Source: Nocardioides acrostichi
Lineage (GTDB): Bacteria > Actinomycetota > Actinomycetes > Propionibacteriales > Nocardioidaceae
Length of the DNA: 64,000 bases
NCBI RefSeq assembly: GCF_015319165.1
Contig: NZ_JADIVZ010000006.1
Location: 1 to 64,000 of the forward strand
Reading direction: 5' to 3'
The position numbers were made by a program, and so were the translations under genes. The notes below the pieces were generated by a model. That model searched no databases. It was not told the origin of the DNA and worked only from the letters and a program-made list of their open reading frames with translations. Below are positions 50,524 through 60,212 of this stretch, in pieces; positions within the stretch are counted from its first letter, which is position 1; each line of letters begins with the position of its first letter.

Positions 50524-50616
50524 GGCCCGGGGCGGGTCGGCGGGGCGTGCGTTCCAGCTGGCGCCAGCTCGAGCTCCCGCAGTACCGGACCCCCACCCTC
50601 AGCCCGCGGAGTCGGT

Positions 50617-51732
50617 TCAGCCCGGTGTCGAGCCCGGCGCCTGGCCCGGCGTCGAGCCCGGTGTCTGGCCCAGAGCCGAACCCAGCCACGCGGCGATCTC
50701 GTCGACGCAGGCGCGGGCGGTGCGACCGACGCCCACCACGTTGAAGAACCCGTGGATCTGGTCGTCGAAGCGGCGCGTCGTCACCGCGACCCCCGCGGAC
50801 GACAGCAGCCGGGCGTAGCGCTCGCCCTCGTCGCGCAGCGGGTCGAAGCCGGCGGTGCAGACGTACGCCGGGGCGAGGCGGTCGGCGACGGCGGCGAGGT
50901 CGGTGAGCACCAGCGACATCCGCGGGTCGCGACCGGCGTCGGTGTCGCCCGAGGGGTCACCGAGGTAGGCCTCGTTGGCGCGCTCCATGTAGCCCGAGGT
51001 CAGGTAGAACCCCTCGGCGAACAGCTCCGAGGATCGGTTCTCCGGGTCGGACCCGCGGCCGGGGTCGACCGCCGGGTAGACCAGCATCTGCGCGGCGCAC
51101 GGCAGGCCGGTGCGGGCGGCGTGCAGTGCGGTGGCGGCGGCCAGTGTGCCGCCGGCGGAGTCACCACCCACCGCGATGCGCGCCGGATCGGCGCCGAGCT
51201 CGCGGGCATGGTCGACCGCCCAGTGGTACGCCGCCTCGGCGTCGTCGTGCGCGGCTGGGAAGGGGTGCTCGGGTGCGAGCCGGTAGTCGACCGCCAGCAC
51301 CCGCACACCGGCCCCGTGCGCCAGCACCCGGCACGACGCGTCGTGGGTGTCGAGGTCGCCCACGAAGAACCCGCCGCCGTGGAAGAACACCAGCAGCGGC
51401 CCGACGTCGGCGGCCCCCGCCGGCACGTACAGCCGCGCCGGACGACCGCCCGCCGTCAGGTCGCGCACCGACCCGATCGGCTGGTCACCCCCGGCCAGCG
51501 CCGTCTCGTGGCGGGTCTGCGCTCGCGCCCGCCCGGTGGGCAGGGTGTCGGCCGCGGGCAGCCGTGCCGTCTTCTGGAGCCTCAGCATGAGCTGGGTGTC
51601 GACCGCCAGCCGCTGCCCGTCGACCTCCACCGGAGGCCCGGCCAGCCGGCGCTGCACCGCAGGCGGCAACCCCATCGACCTGCTCAGCAGGGCGCGCTCG
51701 ACCGCGGTGCGGCTCCTCTTCAGCATGCTCAT
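50617..51732 (-). CDS. Alpha/beta hydrolase, hormone-sensitive lipase family
   Basis: 371 residues with the HSL-family oxyanion motif LLVFFHGGGFFVGDLDTHD, the nucleophile elbow AVGGDSAGGTLAAATALH, catalytic Asp in TAGFDPLRDEG and His in QIHGFFNVV. Substrate unknown; typical members are short-acyl esterases. The C-terminus is a short Pro/Gly/Thr tail (GQTPGSTPGQAPGSTPG), absent from the family core and encoded by repeated DNA. The ATG at 51730-51732 has AGGG about 9 bases upstream; ATG 51726 and a longer frame to 51759 are alternatives. Divergent from ppk1. Confidence 0.85.
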   Translation of the reverse strand: MSMLKRSRTAVERALLSRSMGLPPAVQRRLAGPPVEVDGQRLAVDTQLMLRLQKTARLPAADTLPTGRARAQTRHETALAGGDQPIGSVRDLTAGGRPARLYVPAGAADVGPLLVFFHGGGFFVGDLDTHDASCRVLAHGAGVRVLAVDYRLAPEHPFPAAHDDAEAAYHWAVDHARELGADPARIAVGGDSAGGTLAAATALHAARTGLPCAAQMLVYPAVDPGRGSDPENRSSELFAEGFYLTSGYMERANEAYLGDPSGDTDAGRDPRMSLVLTDLAAVADRLAPAYVCTAGFDPLRDEGERYARLLSSAGVAVTTRRFDDQIHGFFNVVGVGRTARACVDEIAAWLGSALGQTPGSTPGQAPGSTPG

Positions 51733-51770
51733 CAGCCGCGACCCTAGACGAGTCCACACAGGCCTCGGCG

Positions 51771-51788
51771 CGTCACCTCGCGTTCACC
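51771..51788 (+). promoter_or_regulatory. Candidate Pho box upstream of ppk1
   Basis: CGTCACC (51771-51777) and GTTCACC (51782-51788) are spaced exactly 11 bases apart, the period of PhoP direct repeats (GTTCACC) in actinobacteria. They lie 22-39 bases before the ppk1 ATG. The first repeat differs at two positions, so this is a weak site. Confidence 0.4.
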
Positions 51789-51809
51789 CACCCCTGACAC
51801 ACTGAGGCC

Positions 51810-53954
51810 ATGTCCGCCGAGATCGTCGAGAGCCACGACGCGCCGCCCGAGGAGCCGTTCGACGTCGAGCCGCCCTACGTGCCCGACGAGTCCGCACTCG
51901 AGGGTGTCGAGGAGTTCGGCGACCGCTTCCTCGATCGCGAGCTGTCGTGGTTGCGGTTCAACCAGCGCGTACTCGAGCTGGCCGAGGACGACGCCCTGCC
52001 GCTGTTGGAGCGGGTGCGGTTCCTCGCGATCTTCACCAGCAACCTCGACGAGTTCTTCATGGTGCGGGTGGCGGGCCTCAAACGGCGCATCGCGGCCGGG
52101 GTGGCCGTGCGGGCGGCGTCCGGGATGATGCCCCGCGACGTGCTGGAACAGATCTGGGAGGTCACTCGCGATCTCGCGCAGCGGCAGGCGCGACTCTTCG
52201 CCGACACCATCGTGCCGGGGCTCAAGGCCGAGAACATCGAGCTGGTGCGCTGGGACGAGCTCGACCGCGCCGAGCAGAAGCAGTGCAAGCGACTGTTCAA
52301 GGAGCGGCTGTTCCCGGTGTTGACCCCGCTGGCGGTCGACCCGGCGCACCCGTTCCCGTACATCTCGGGTCTCTCGCTCAACCTCGCGGTGCTGCTGAAG
52401 AACCCCAAGACCGGCAAGGAGCACTTCGCGCGGGTCAAGGTGCCGCCGACGTTCAGCCGGTTCGTGCCGCTGGGCGACCATCGGTTCGTGCCGCTCGAGG
52501 ACGTCATCTCCGAGCACCTGCACCGGCTCTTCCCGGGCATGGAGATCCAGCAGGTGCACTCGTTCCGGGTCACTCGCAACGAGGATCTCGAGGTCGAGGA
52601 GGACGACGCCGAGAACCTGCTCGCGGCCCTGGAGAAGGAGCTGCTGCGCCGTCGGTTCGGGCCGCCGGTGCGGCTCGAGGTCGAGGAGTCCATCGACCCC
52701 GCGGTGCTCGACCTGCTCGTCTCCGAGCTGGGGGTCGACGACGCCGAGGTGGTGCGGCTGCCCGGCCCGCTCGACCTGCGCGGCCTGCACGGCATCGCCG
52801 ACATCGGCCGGGAGGATCTGAAGTACCCGGCGTTCGTGCCCACGACGCACCCGCGGCTGGCGGAGGTCGAGTCCGCCGCGCCGGTCGACGTGTTCAAGGC
52901 GGCCCGTCGCAACGACGTCCTGCTGCACCACCCCTACGACTCCTTCGCCACCTCGGTGCAGCGGTTCATCGAGCAGGCGGCGGCCGACCCGCACGTGCTC
53001 GCGATCAAGCAGACGCTCTACCGCACCTCGGGCGACTCCCCCATCATCGACGCCCTCATCGACGCCGCCGAGGCCGGCAAGCAGGTGCTGGTGATCGTCG
53101 AGATCAAGGCCCGCTTCGACGAGCAGGCCAACATCCGCTGGGCGCGCAAGCTCGAGCAAGCGGGCTGCCACGTGGTCTACGGGCTGGTGGGGCTCAAGAC
53201 GCACTGCAAGCTCGCGATGGTCGTGCGCGACGAGGGCGACGGCATCCGCCGCTACGCCCACGTCGGCACGGGCAACTACAACCCGAAGACCTCGCGCATG
53301 TACGAGGATCTCGGGCTGCTCACGGTCAACGAGGCGATCACCGACGACGTCGGCCACCTCTTCAACAACCTCTCCGGATGGTCGCGCAACGCCTCCTACG
53401 CCGAACTGCTCGTGGCGCCCGACTCGGTGCGCTCCGGGCTGGTCGACCAGGTGCACGCCGAGATCGCCCACCACCGGGCGGGCCGCCCGGCGCGCATCCG
53501 ACTCAAGGCCAACTCCGTGGTCGACGAGGCCGTCATCGACGCCCTCTACCTGGCCTCCCGCGAGGGCGTGCCGGTGGAGCTGCTGGTGCGCGGCATCTGC
53601 GCGCTGCGTCCCGGAGTGCCGGGCCTCTCCGAGAACATCACCGTGCGCTCGGTGCTCGGGCGCTTCCTCGAGCACAGCCGCGTGTTCTGGTTCGAGAACG
53701 GCGGCGACCCGGTCACCTGGATCGGCTCGGCCGACATGATGCACCGCAACCTCGACCGCCGGGTCGAGGTGCTGGTGCGGCTCCCCGACCCGGACTCGCG
53801 CCAGGAGATCGCCGACCTCCTCGATCTCGCCTTCGACTCCGGGACCGCCGCCTGGCTGCTCGGCGCCGACGGCATCTGGACCCGCAACGACGGCTCGGTG
53901 CACCTCCAAGAGGAGCTCATCGCGCGTCAGCGCGGGCGTCGTCAGTCCAGCTGA
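51810..53954 (+). CDS. ppk1: Polyphosphate kinase 1
   Basis: 714 residues. The N-terminal region has [20 protein letters not shown] and [20 protein letters not shown], the standard start of PPK1. The catalytic core has [38 protein letters not shown] with the autophosphorylated His of the first HKD motif, and [11 protein letters not shown] with the second His. It makes long-chain polyphosphate reversibly from ATP. The ATG at 51810 follows a possible Pho box. DUF47 and PiT genes downstream make this a phosphate-handling block. Confidence 0.93.
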   Translation: MSAEIVESHDAPPEEPFDVEPPYVPDESALEGVEEFGDRFLDRELSWLRFNQRVLELAEDDALPLLERVRFLAIFTSNLDEFFMVRVAGLKRRIAAGVAVRAASGMMPRDVLEQIWEVTRDLAQRQARLFADTIVPGLKAENIELVRWDELDRAEQKQCKRLFKERLFPVLTPLAVDPAHPFPYISGLSLNLAVLLKNPKTGKEHFARVKVPPTFSRFVPLGDHRFVPLEDVISEHLHRLFPGMEIQQVHSFRVTRNEDLEVEEDDAENLLAALEKELLRRRFGPPVRLEVEESIDPAVLDLLVSELGVDDAEVVRLPGPLDLRGLHGIADIGREDLKYPAFVPTTHPRLAEVESAAPVDVFKAARRNDVLLHHPYDSFATSVQRFIEQAAADPHVLAIKQTLYRTSGDSPIIDALIDAAEAGKQVLVIVEIKARFDEQANIRWARKLEQAGCHVVYGLVGLKTHCKLAMVVRDEGDGIRRYAHVGTGNYNPKTSRMYEDLGLLTVNEAITDDVGHLFNNLSGWSRNASYAELLVAPDSVRSGLVDQVHAEIAHHRAGRPARIRLKANSVVDEAVIDALYLASREGVPVELLVRGICALRPGVPGLSENITVRSVLGRFLEHSRVFWFENGGDPVTWIGSADMMHRNLDRRVEVLVRLPDPDSRQEIADLLDLAFDSGTAAWLLGADGIWTRNDGSVHLQEELIARQRGRRQSS

Positions 53955-54028
53955 GGCCACCGAGGCTGCGTCGACGCGGCCGACCCCCTACGCTGTCGCT
54001 GCATCTGTCCCCCGCCGAGAGGTCATTC

Positions 54029-54646
54029 GTGGCGCTCCGCTTCCGTCCCGTCGAGACGGCCTTCTACGACGACTTCAGCGCCCAGGCCCAGCACCTGGTC
54101 CGTGGCGCTTCACTGCTGGCAGAGATGTTCAGCGGCCACGCCGACCGCGAGAAGATCGCCGACGACATGCGGCGCGCCGAGCACGACGCCGACGAGACCA
54201 CGCACGCGATCGTTCGCCGGGTGAACTCGACGTTCGTGACCCCGCTCGACCGCGAGGACATCTACGCCCTCGCCTCCGGCCTCGACGACGTCATGGACAT
54301 GATGGACGAGGTCGTCGACATGATCGTCCTCTACGAGGTCGAGACCATCCCCGACGGCATCTCCGAGCAGGTCGACCTCATCATCCGGTGCGCCGACCTC
54401 ACCGCGGCCGCCATGCCGAACCTGCGCTCCATGCAGTCGCTCTCGGAGTACTGGATCGAGATCAACCGCCTCGAGAACGCCGGCGACCGCAACCACCGAC
54501 GCATCCTGGCCAGCCTGTTCTCCGGCGAGTACGAAGCTCTCGAGGTGCTCAAGCTCAAGGACGTCGTGGAGGCGCTCGAGGGCGCCATCGACGCCTTCGA
54601 GAAGGTGGCGAACACGGTCGAGCAGATCGCCGTCAAGGAGTCCTGA
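54029..54646 (+). CDS. DUF47 family PhoU-like protein
   Basis: 205 residues, all-helical, starting FRPVETAFYDDFSAQAQHLV with MRRAEHDADETTHAIVRRVN, TFVTPLDREDIYALASGLDD and IEINRLENAGDRNHRRILA. These are DUF47 (YkaA/PhoU-like) motifs with repeated E-x3-D metal-binding patterns. DUF47 proteins are usually paired with PiT-type phosphate permeases and are thought to regulate them. The GTG at 54029 has GAGAGG about 6 bases upstream. The stop TGA is immediately followed by the GTG of the PiT gene. Confidence 0.9.
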   Translation: MALRFRPVETAFYDDFSAQAQHLVRGASLLAEMFSGHADREKIADDMRRAEHDADETTHAIVRRVNSTFVTPLDREDIYALASGLDDVMDMMDEVVDMIVLYEVETIPDGISEQVDLIIRCADLTAAAMPNLRSMQSLSEYWIEINRLENAGDRNHRRILASLFSGEYEALEVLKLKDVVEALEGAIDAFEKVANTVEQIAVKES

Positions 54647-55648
54647 GTGGCGCTAGCGATCGTCGTCACGGTCGTGGTCGTGGCTCTCGCCTTCGACTAC
54701 ACCAACGGGTTCCACGACGCGGCGAACGCCATCGCCACGTCGGTGTCGACCCGTGCCCTGACCCCGCGCATCGCGCTCGCGATGGCGGCGGTCATGAACT
54801 TCGTCGGCGCCTTCTTGGGCCAGGAGGTCGCCAACACCGTCGGGTCGGTCATCTCGCCGCCGTCGGGAAGTCACGGGCTCGTCATCGTGCTCGCCGGACT
54901 CGTCGGCGCGATCGCGTGGAACCTGCTCACCTGGTACTTCGGCCTGCCGTCGTCGTCGTCGCACGCCCTCATCGGCGGGCTGGTCGGAGCGGCCGTCGCC
55001 TCGGGGTCGCTGGTGAAGTGGCGCGTGATCGTCGACAAGGTGGTGATCCCGATGCTGGTCTCGCCCGTGGTCGGCTTCGTCGCCGCGTTCGCACTGATGG
55101 TCGCGATCATGTGGATCTTCCGGCGCCGCAACCCGCACCGCACCCAGCGCGGGTTCCGGATCGCCCAGACGCTCTCCGCGGCCGCGATGGCGCTGGGGCA
55201 CGGCCTCCAGGACGCCCAGAAGACGATGGGCGTCATCTTCCTCGCCCTGCTGACCGGCGGCTACGTGAGCGCGGACGACGGGCTGCCGGTGTGGGTGATC
55301 ATCGCCGCGGCCACCGCGATCTCGGCCGGAACCTGGTCGGGCGGCTGGCGGATCATGCGCACGCTGGGCCGTCGCATCATCCACCTCGACCCAGCCCGCG
55401 GCTTCGCCTCGGAGTCGGTCGCGGCGGGCGTCCTCTACACGACCGCGTTCGTGTTCGAGGCCCCCATCTCCACGACCCACATCATCACCTCCTCGGTGAT
55501 GGGCGCGGGCGCCACCAAGCGGTTCTCCGCCGTGCGCTGGGGCGTGGCCCGCTCGATCGTCGTCGCCTGGGTGCTCACCGCCCCCGCCGCCGCGCTCGTC
55601 GCCGCCGGTGTCTACGGGCTCTGCCGAGCGGTCTTCCAGCTGCCGTGA
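54647..55648 (+). CDS. pit: PiT-family inorganic phosphate transporter
   Basis: 333 residues with two repeated PiT signatures: FDYTNGFHDAANAIATSVST at the N-terminus and, in the second half, ISTTHIITSSVMGAGATKRF. About ten membrane helices, with ALGHGLQDAQKTMGVIFLAL in the middle (the second inverted half). It imports phosphate with a cation as a low-affinity system. The GTG start is adjacent to the DUF47 stop, so they form one operon with coupled translation. The 3' end overlaps a converging hypothetical frame. Confidence 0.92.
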   Translation: MALAIVVTVVVVALAFDYTNGFHDAANAIATSVSTRALTPRIALAMAAVMNFVGAFLGQEVANTVGSVISPPSGSHGLVIVLAGLVGAIAWNLLTWYFGLPSSSSHALIGGLVGAAVASGSLVKWRVIVDKVVIPMLVSPVVGFVAAFALMVAIMWIFRRRNPHRTQRGFRIAQTLSAAAMALGHGLQDAQKTMGVIFLALLTGGYVSADDGLPVWVIIAAATAISAGTWSGGWRIMRTLGRRIIHLDPARGFASESVAAGVLYTTAFVFEAPISTTHIITSSVMGAGATKRFSAVRWGVARSIVVAWVLTAPAAALVAAGVYGLCRAVFQLP

Positions 55649-55992
55649 GGTGACCGGCCGGTCGCGGTTCTCCGGTTCGCCAGGGCCGCCGCGTCGCGGG
55701 CCTCGGGGATGCCGGTGAGCGCCGGGCAGGTCATCACCGGCGGGGTCATCGGCTCGATCGGCACGAGGTCGTCGAAGCCGGCCCTGTCGAGCACCACCAG
55801 GGCGACGTGTCGCCCGCAGCGGCCGTGGGTCCGACCCGGGGTCGGCCCGTACGGCCCGTCGGGTCGACGAGACACGCACCCTCGAGCCCCGGGCGAGCCG
55901 GGTGCCACGGCTCGGCCGGGGCTCGAGTGCGCATGCACCCAGACTGCCCGCGATCGCCGCGGCGCGTGGTCCGTCGTCCACAGGGGGCTCAC
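55612..55992 (-). CDS. Hypothetical protein
   Basis: A 126-codon frame in the gap between the PiT gene and pstB, overlapping the PiT gene by 37 bases. The second half (RHVALVVLDRAGFDDLVPIE, then PMTPPVMTCPALTGIPEARD) has strongly GC-rich third positions and reads like real protein. The first half looks less natural, and another frame at the same place reads LEGACLVDPTGRTGRP, so a frameshift is possible. No family recognised. Treat as tentative. Confidence 0.35.
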   Translation of the reverse strand: MSPLWTTDHAPRRSRAVWVHAHSSPGRAVAPGSPGARGCVSRRPDGPYGPTPGRTHGRCGRHVALVVLDRAGFDDLVPIEPMTPPVMTCPALTGIPEARDAAALANRRTATGRSPHGSWKTARQSP

Positions 55993-56023
55993 GGCTGGGG
56001 TAGCCCCACAGCGCAGAGCCAGA

Positions 56024-56803
56024 TCAGCCGAAGCGGCCGGAGATGTAGGCCTCGGTGGCGTCGTTGTCGGGAGCGGTGAACATCTTCTTGGTGGGGTTGA
56101 ACTCCACCAGGTGGCCGGGCTCGCCGGTGGCCTTGAGGTTGAAGAAGCCGGTGTCGTCGGAGACGCGGGCGGCCTGCTGCATGTTGTGGGTGACGATGAC
56201 GATCGTGTAGTCGGACTTCAGTTCGTGGATGAGGTCCTCGATCGCGGACGTCGAGATGGGGTCGAGGGCCGAGCAGGGCTCGTCCATGAGCAGCACCTCG
56301 GGCTCGACCGCGATGGCGCGGGCGATGCACAGTCGCTGCTGCTGACCACCGGAGAGGCCCATACCGGGCTTGTCGAGGCGGTCCTTGACCTCCGACCACA
56401 GGTTGGCGCCGCGCAGCGACTTCTCGACCAGCGCGTCGGCCTCGGACTTCTTGACCTTCTTGGCGTTGAGGCGCTTGCCGGCGAGCACGTTGTCGTAGAT
56501 CGACATCGTCGGGAACGGGTTCGGCCGCTGGAAGACCATGCCGATCTGGCGGCGCACGGCGACCGGGTCGACCGACGGGTCGTAGAGGGACTGCCCGTCG
56601 ACGACGACCTTGCCCTCGACGCGGGCTCCCGGGATCACCTCGTGCATGCGGTTGAGCGAACGCAGGAACGTCGACTTGCCACAGCCCGACGGCCCGATGA
56701 ACGCGGTCACCGAGCGGGCTTTGACGGTCATGTTGACGCCCTCGACCGCGAGGAAGTCGCCGTAGTAGATGTTGAGGTCAGAGACGTCGATGCTCTTGGC
56801 CAT
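56024..56803 (-). CDS. pstB: Phosphate ABC transporter ATP-binding protein PstB
   Basis: 259 residues with all ABC motifs: Walker [20 protein letters not shown]-loop [18 protein letters not shown], signature [16 protein letters not shown], Walker [14 protein letters not shown] and H-loop [13 protein letters not shown]. The phrase [14 protein letters not shown] and the RPNPFP motif are typical of PstB. The ATG at 56801-56803 lies 21 bases after the pstA stop. It energises phosphate import by PstA/PstC. Last gene of the pstSCAB operon. Confidence 0.95.
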   Translation of the reverse strand: MAKSIDVSDLNIYYGDFLAVEGVNMTVKARSVTAFIGPSGCGKSTFLRSLNRMHEVIPGARVEGKVVVDGQSLYDPSVDPVAVRRQIGMVFQRPNPFPTMSIYDNVLAGKRLNAKKVKKSEADALVEKSLRGANLWSEVKDRLDKPGMGLSGGQQQRLCIARAIAVEPEVLLMDEPCSALDPISTSAIEDLIHELKSDYTIVIVTHNMQQAARVSDDTGFFNLKATGEPGHLVEFNPTKKMFTAPDNDATEAYISGRFG

Positions 56804-56823
56804 GGGTCTGTCTCCTAGGGCTC

Positions 56824-57915
56824 TCAGCGCCCGGTCTTGGGGGCGAAGATCTTGCCGATGATGCGCGCGGTCAGGTTCAGGACCATCACGAGTATGACGA
56901 GGATCAGCGCAGCACCCCACGCGAGCTCGAGCAAGTCGGCGCCCTGTTTGTACTTGCTGACGATGAACACCGGCAGCGTCTGCATCCGGCCGCTGAACAG
57001 GTTCGTGTTCATGTAGTCGACCGTGCCGACGGCCACGAGCAGCGGCGCGGTCTCACCGATGACGCGGCTGACCGCCAGCATCACGCCGGTGAGGATGCCG
57101 CCGAACGCGGTGGGCACGACGACCTTGAGGATGGTGCGCCACTTCGGCACGCCGAGCGCGTAGGAGGCCTCACGCAGATCGGCGGGCACCAGCCGCATCA
57201 TCTCCTCGCCCGAACGGACGACGGTGGGGATCATCAGCAACGACAACGCGACCGACCCCATGAACCCGATGCGGGTGCCGACGCTGCCGAACTGCGTGAA
57301 CAGCGCGACGGCGAAGAGGCCCGCGACGATCGAGGGGATGCCCGTCATCACGTCGACGAGCACCGTGATGATGCGCGCCATCCGGCTCTTGGCGCCGTAC
57401 TCGACCAGATAGATGGCCGTGAGCAGGCCGATCGGCACCGAGATGATGGTCGCGCCGAGGGTGATGAGCAGCGTGCCGACGATGGCGTGCAGCACGCCGG
57501 CTCCCGGCATCTGCTTGAAGGTGACCGGGTCGAGCGTGGTCGTCTGGTCCTTCGTCAGGAACGCCCAGTTGATCGCCGGCAGGCCCTGGATGACGGTGTA
57601 GGCGAGCACCCACACCAGGGGCACCAGCGCCAGGGTGACGGCGTAGGTCACGAGCAGTGTGACGAGCCGGTCGACCGCGGCACGGCGCCCTTCGACCTGC
57701 AACGACCACAGCGGCAGCAGCACGACGAGCAGGAGGCCGGCCACGAAGGGCACGGAGTACCACGAGGCACCCGTGAGCAGCGGTCCGCCGAGCACGGCCA
57801 GCGCGAGGGCCAAGACGCCGACGATCAGCGTCGCCTGCCGGGGCAGCCGCGCGCGGACCAGGGAGGGCGGTGGAAAGGTCGTGTCGGTGGCGACGTCGCT
57901 CAGGTCGGTACTCAC
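56824..57915 (-). CDS. pstA: Phosphate ABC transporter permease PstA
   Basis: 363 residues with six or more membrane segments and the conserved permease EAA loop [20 protein letters not shown]. Further PstA features are [18 protein letters not shown] and [19 protein letters not shown]. An extended N-terminal region with additional hydrophobic segments (about 35-110) is longer than in E. coli PstA but common in actinobacteria. The GTG start at 57915 overlaps the pstC stop (GTGA), so the permease subunits are co-translated. Confidence 0.92.
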   Translation of the reverse strand: MSTDLSDVATDTTFPPPSLVRARLPRQATLIVGVLALALAVLGGPLLTGASWYSVPFVAGLLLVVLLPLWSLQVEGRRAAVDRLVTLLVTYAVTLALVPLVWVLAYTVIQGLPAINWAFLTKDQTTTLDPVTFKQMPGAGVLHAIVGTLLITLGATIISVPIGLLTAIYLVEYGAKSRMARIITVLVDVMTGIPSIVAGLFAVALFTQFGSVGTRIGFMGSVALSLLMIPTVVRSGEEMMRLVPADLREASYALGVPKWRTILKVVVPTAFGGILTGVMLAVSRVIGETAPLLVAVGTVDYMNTNLFSGRMQTLPVFIVSKYKQGADLLELAWGAALILVILVMVLNLTARIIGKIFAPKTGR

Positions 57916-58865
57916 TGGAACTTCCTCTCCGAGCGGATCACGACCCACCGGGCGGCGAAGTTGACCAGGAACGTGAAGACGAACAGCACCAGGCCGGTGG
58001 CCAGGAGCACCACCTGGAGGTCGATGTTCTCGCCCTGGAAGTTCTGGGCGATGTTCGAGGCGATCGTGGCCGGGTTGTCGGAGGTCAGCAGGTGCCAGGT
58101 GATCTTCGGCCCCGAGGCGTTGAGCACCAGCAGTACCGCCATGGTCTCGCCCAGCGCCCGACCCAGGCCGAGCATGGTGCCCGCGATGATGCCCGAGCGC
58201 GAGTGCGGGAGCACCGCGTAGCGGATCATCTCCCAGCGGGTCGCGCCGAGGGCCAGGGCGGCCTCCTCGTGCAGGCGGGGGGTCTGGCCGAACACCTCGC
58301 GGCAGATCGCCGTCGTGATCGGCAGCACCATGATGGCCAGCACGATCGCGGCCAGGAAGACGGTGCGCCCGGTGGCGCTGACCTCACCGGCGAAGAAGGG
58401 GATGAAGCCCAGGTGCTCGTTGAGCCACCGCTGGATCGGCAGCAGCGCCGGACCCAGCGCCTTGAGGCCCCAGAGGCCGAACACGACCGACGGCACGGCG
58501 GCCAACAGGTCGATGAGGTAGGCGATGACGGTCGAGAGCGGACGCGGCGCGTAGTGGGTGAGGAACAGCGCCACCCCCACGGCGAACGGCACCGCGATGA
58601 TCATCGCGAGCACGGCCACCAGTGCGGTGCCGAAGAGCAGGCCCGCGGCGTAGGGCACGAAGCTGGTGTAGGGCTGGTAGAGACCCGTGGCGGCGCTGAA
58701 GCCAGCCGCGCCGCGGATGGCCAAGAAGATGAAGACGCCCGCGAGGGCGACCATGATGCTGGCTCCGGCGGCGAAGGCGAGACCGTGGAAGACGCGGTCG
58801 CCGCGCTGGCTCCCGCCAGACAGCGTGTCCGACACCTCGGCAGGCTCGGTCGTCGTGAGGTTCAC
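57912..58865 (-). CDS. pstC: Phosphate ABC transporter permease PstC
   Basis: 317 residues with the PstC pattern: DRVFHGLAFAAGASIMVALA, IAYLIDLLAAVPSVVFGLWG (the family's PSVVFG motif) and the EAA loop EAALALGATRWEMIRYAVLP. It forms the channel with PstA. GTG start at 58865. A hairpin sits between pstS and this gene, so expression is probably lower than that of pstS. Confidence 0.93.
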   Translation of the reverse strand: MNLTTTEPAEVSDTLSGGSQRGDRVFHGLAFAAGASIMVALAGVFIFLAIRGAAGFSAATGLYQPYTSFVPYAAGLLFGTALVAVLAMIIAVPFAVGVALFLTHYAPRPLSTVIAYLIDLLAAVPSVVFGLWGLKALGPALLPIQRWLNEHLGFIPFFAGEVSATGRTVFLAAIVLAIMVLPITTAICREVFGQTPRLHEEAALALGATRWEMIRYAVLPHSRSGIIAGTMLGLGRALGETMAVLLVLNASGPKITWHLLTSDNPATIASNIAQNFQGENIDLQVVLLATGLVLFVFTFLVNFAARWVVIRSERKFQ

Positions 58866-58915
58866 GCGGACTCGTACCCCGTTCTAGACGTGTGACCCGG
58901 GTGCACGACGCGGGG

Positions 58916-58948
58916 ACGCGGTGGGCCGGACGAGCCGACCCACCGCGT
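58916..58948 (-). terminator. Hairpin between pstS and pstC (partial terminator)
   Basis: ACGCGGTGGG (58916-58925) and CCCACCGCGT (58939-58948) form a 10-bp stem with a 13-nt loop, 30 bases after the pstS stop and about 50 before the pstC start. Such hairpins let binding protein be made in excess over the permease. It is inferred from position. Confidence 0.55.
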
Positions 58949-58977
58949 GCCGCGGTCGTGCGGAGGACACCAGTGTG

Positions 58978-60087
58978 TCAGGAACCGATCTTGTCGATTT
59001 GCGCCTGCGCCAGATCGGCGATGTCCTGCGGCAGCGGGGCGGAGTAGGCGTTCGCCGCAGCGGCCTTCTGCCCGTCCGAGGAGACCATGTAGGTCAAGAA
59101 GCCCTTGACGATCTCGGCCGTGTTGGCGTCGTCGTAGGTCGGGCACGCGATCTCGTAGGAGGTCAGGAAGATCGGGTAGGTGCTCGGGTCGGTGCTGGTG
59201 CGGTTGAGCGAGTACGTGATGATCGACTCCGGCGTGCCGGAGGTCTGCTCCGAAGCGGCGAGAGCCGCCGCGGCTCCGTCGGCCGACGGAGCGACGTACT
59301 CGTCGCCGACCTTGATCTTGGCGATGCCCAGGCCCGAGCCCTGCACGCCCGAGTCGTCCGCGTAGCCGATGGTGCCCTGACCGGCCTTGACGGCGTCGAC
59401 CAGACCGGAGGTGCCCTCACCGGACTCGCCCTTGGTCGTGGGCCAGTCGGAGCTGTGCTCGTCGGCCCAGGCGCCGTTCGAGGCCTGCGAGAGGTAGTCG
59501 GTGAAGTTGTCGGTGGTGCCCGAGGAGTCCGAGCGGTGCACGGGGACGATCTTCGTGCTCGGCAGGTCGGCGTCGGGGTTGTCGGCCTTGATGGCCGCGT
59601 CGTCCCACGTGGTGATGGAGCCGTTGAAGATGTTGGCGATCGTCTCCGGCGAGAGCTGGAGGTCGTCGACACCGTCGAGGTTGTAGACGACGTCGACCGG
59701 CGAGATGAACACGGGGATCTCGACGACGTCGGCGCCGCAGGTCTCGGAGGCGTCCTTGATCTCGTCGTCGTCGAGCGCGGAGTCGGTGCCGGCGTAGAGG
59801 TAGGCGCCGGAGATGAAGTTCTCGCGGCCGGTGCCCGAGCCCACGGGGTCGTAGCTGAGCTTGACGTCGGGGTTGGCCTGACCGAAGCCGGCGCGCCAGG
59901 CCTCCTGGGCCTGCTGCTGCGCCGAGGAGCCGCCGCCGGCGACCTCGCCGGAGAGGCCGGACGCCGCGGAGGAGCTGCCGTCCGACGAGGTACCCGAGTC
60001 GTCGGAGCCGCAGGCCGCCAAGCCGAAGGCAAGGGACAGGGCAGCAACGCCGGGCACGATCACACGGCGCAGAGAGGTGGTACGCAC
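58978..60087 (-). CDS. pstS: Phosphate-binding lipoprotein PstS
   Basis: 369 residues with a lipoprotein signal (VIVPGVAALSLAFGLAACGS; lipid-attached Cys at about 26), a Ser-rich linker and the PstS core: LSGEVAGGGSSAQQQAQEAW, LSYDPVGSGTGRENFISG, IVPVHRSDSSGTTDNFTDYL and GTIGYADDSGV. The SDSSGTT loop binds phosphate. GTG start at 60087 with AGGAGAAG upstream. A Pho-box-like direct repeat lies about 75-92 bases before the start. First gene of the leftward pstSCAB operon. Confidence 0.95.
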   Translation of the reverse strand: MRTTSLRRVIVPGVAALSLAFGLAACGSDDSGTSSDGSSSAASGLSGEVAGGGSSAQQQAQEAWRAGFGQANPDVKLSYDPVGSGTGRENFISGAYLYAGTDSALDDDEIKDASETCGADVVEIPVFISPVDVVYNLDGVDDLQLSPETIANIFNGSITTWDDAAIKADNPDADLPSTKIVPVHRSDSSGTTDNFTDYLSQASNGAWADEHSSDWPTTKGESGEGTSGLVDAVKAGQGTIGYADDSGVQGSGLGIAKIKVGDEYVAPSADGAAAALAASEQTSGTPESIITYSLNRTSTDPSTYPIFLTSYEIACPTYDDANTAEIVKGFLTYMVSSDGQKAAAANAYSAPLPQDIADLAQAQIDKIGS

Positions 60088-60161
60088 TGGAACTTCTCCT
60101 GGATGTCTAGGGGATACGTCGGAGAAGGTAGGGAGGCCAGATGACCGGATGCTCGGGAGCC

Positions 60162-60179
60162 GGTGAACGGCGAATGAAC
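60162..60179 (-). promoter_or_regulatory. Candidate Pho box upstream of pstS
   Basis: On the minus strand GTTCATT and GTTCACC follow each other with an 11-base period (plus-strand aatgaac at 60173-60179 and ggtgaac at 60162-60168). This matches the PhoP direct-repeat consensus (GTTCACC) known in Streptomyces and relatives. It ends about 75 bases before the pstS start. Confidence 0.65.
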
Positions 60180-60212
60180 AGGCTCCGGAGGCTCTTGTGA
60201 AGACCGCCACAC

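Noticed and set aside
47483-50818. Very long antisense and alternative-frame ORFs over the coiled-coil gene (up to about 900 codons on both strands)
   Set aside because: They arise because the Ala/Glu-rich, GC-rich codons leave no stops in other frames. Their proteins are low-complexity Arg/Pro/Gly/Ala strings without motifs. Only the 47518-50523 frame has start, coiled-coil periodicity and membrane segments.
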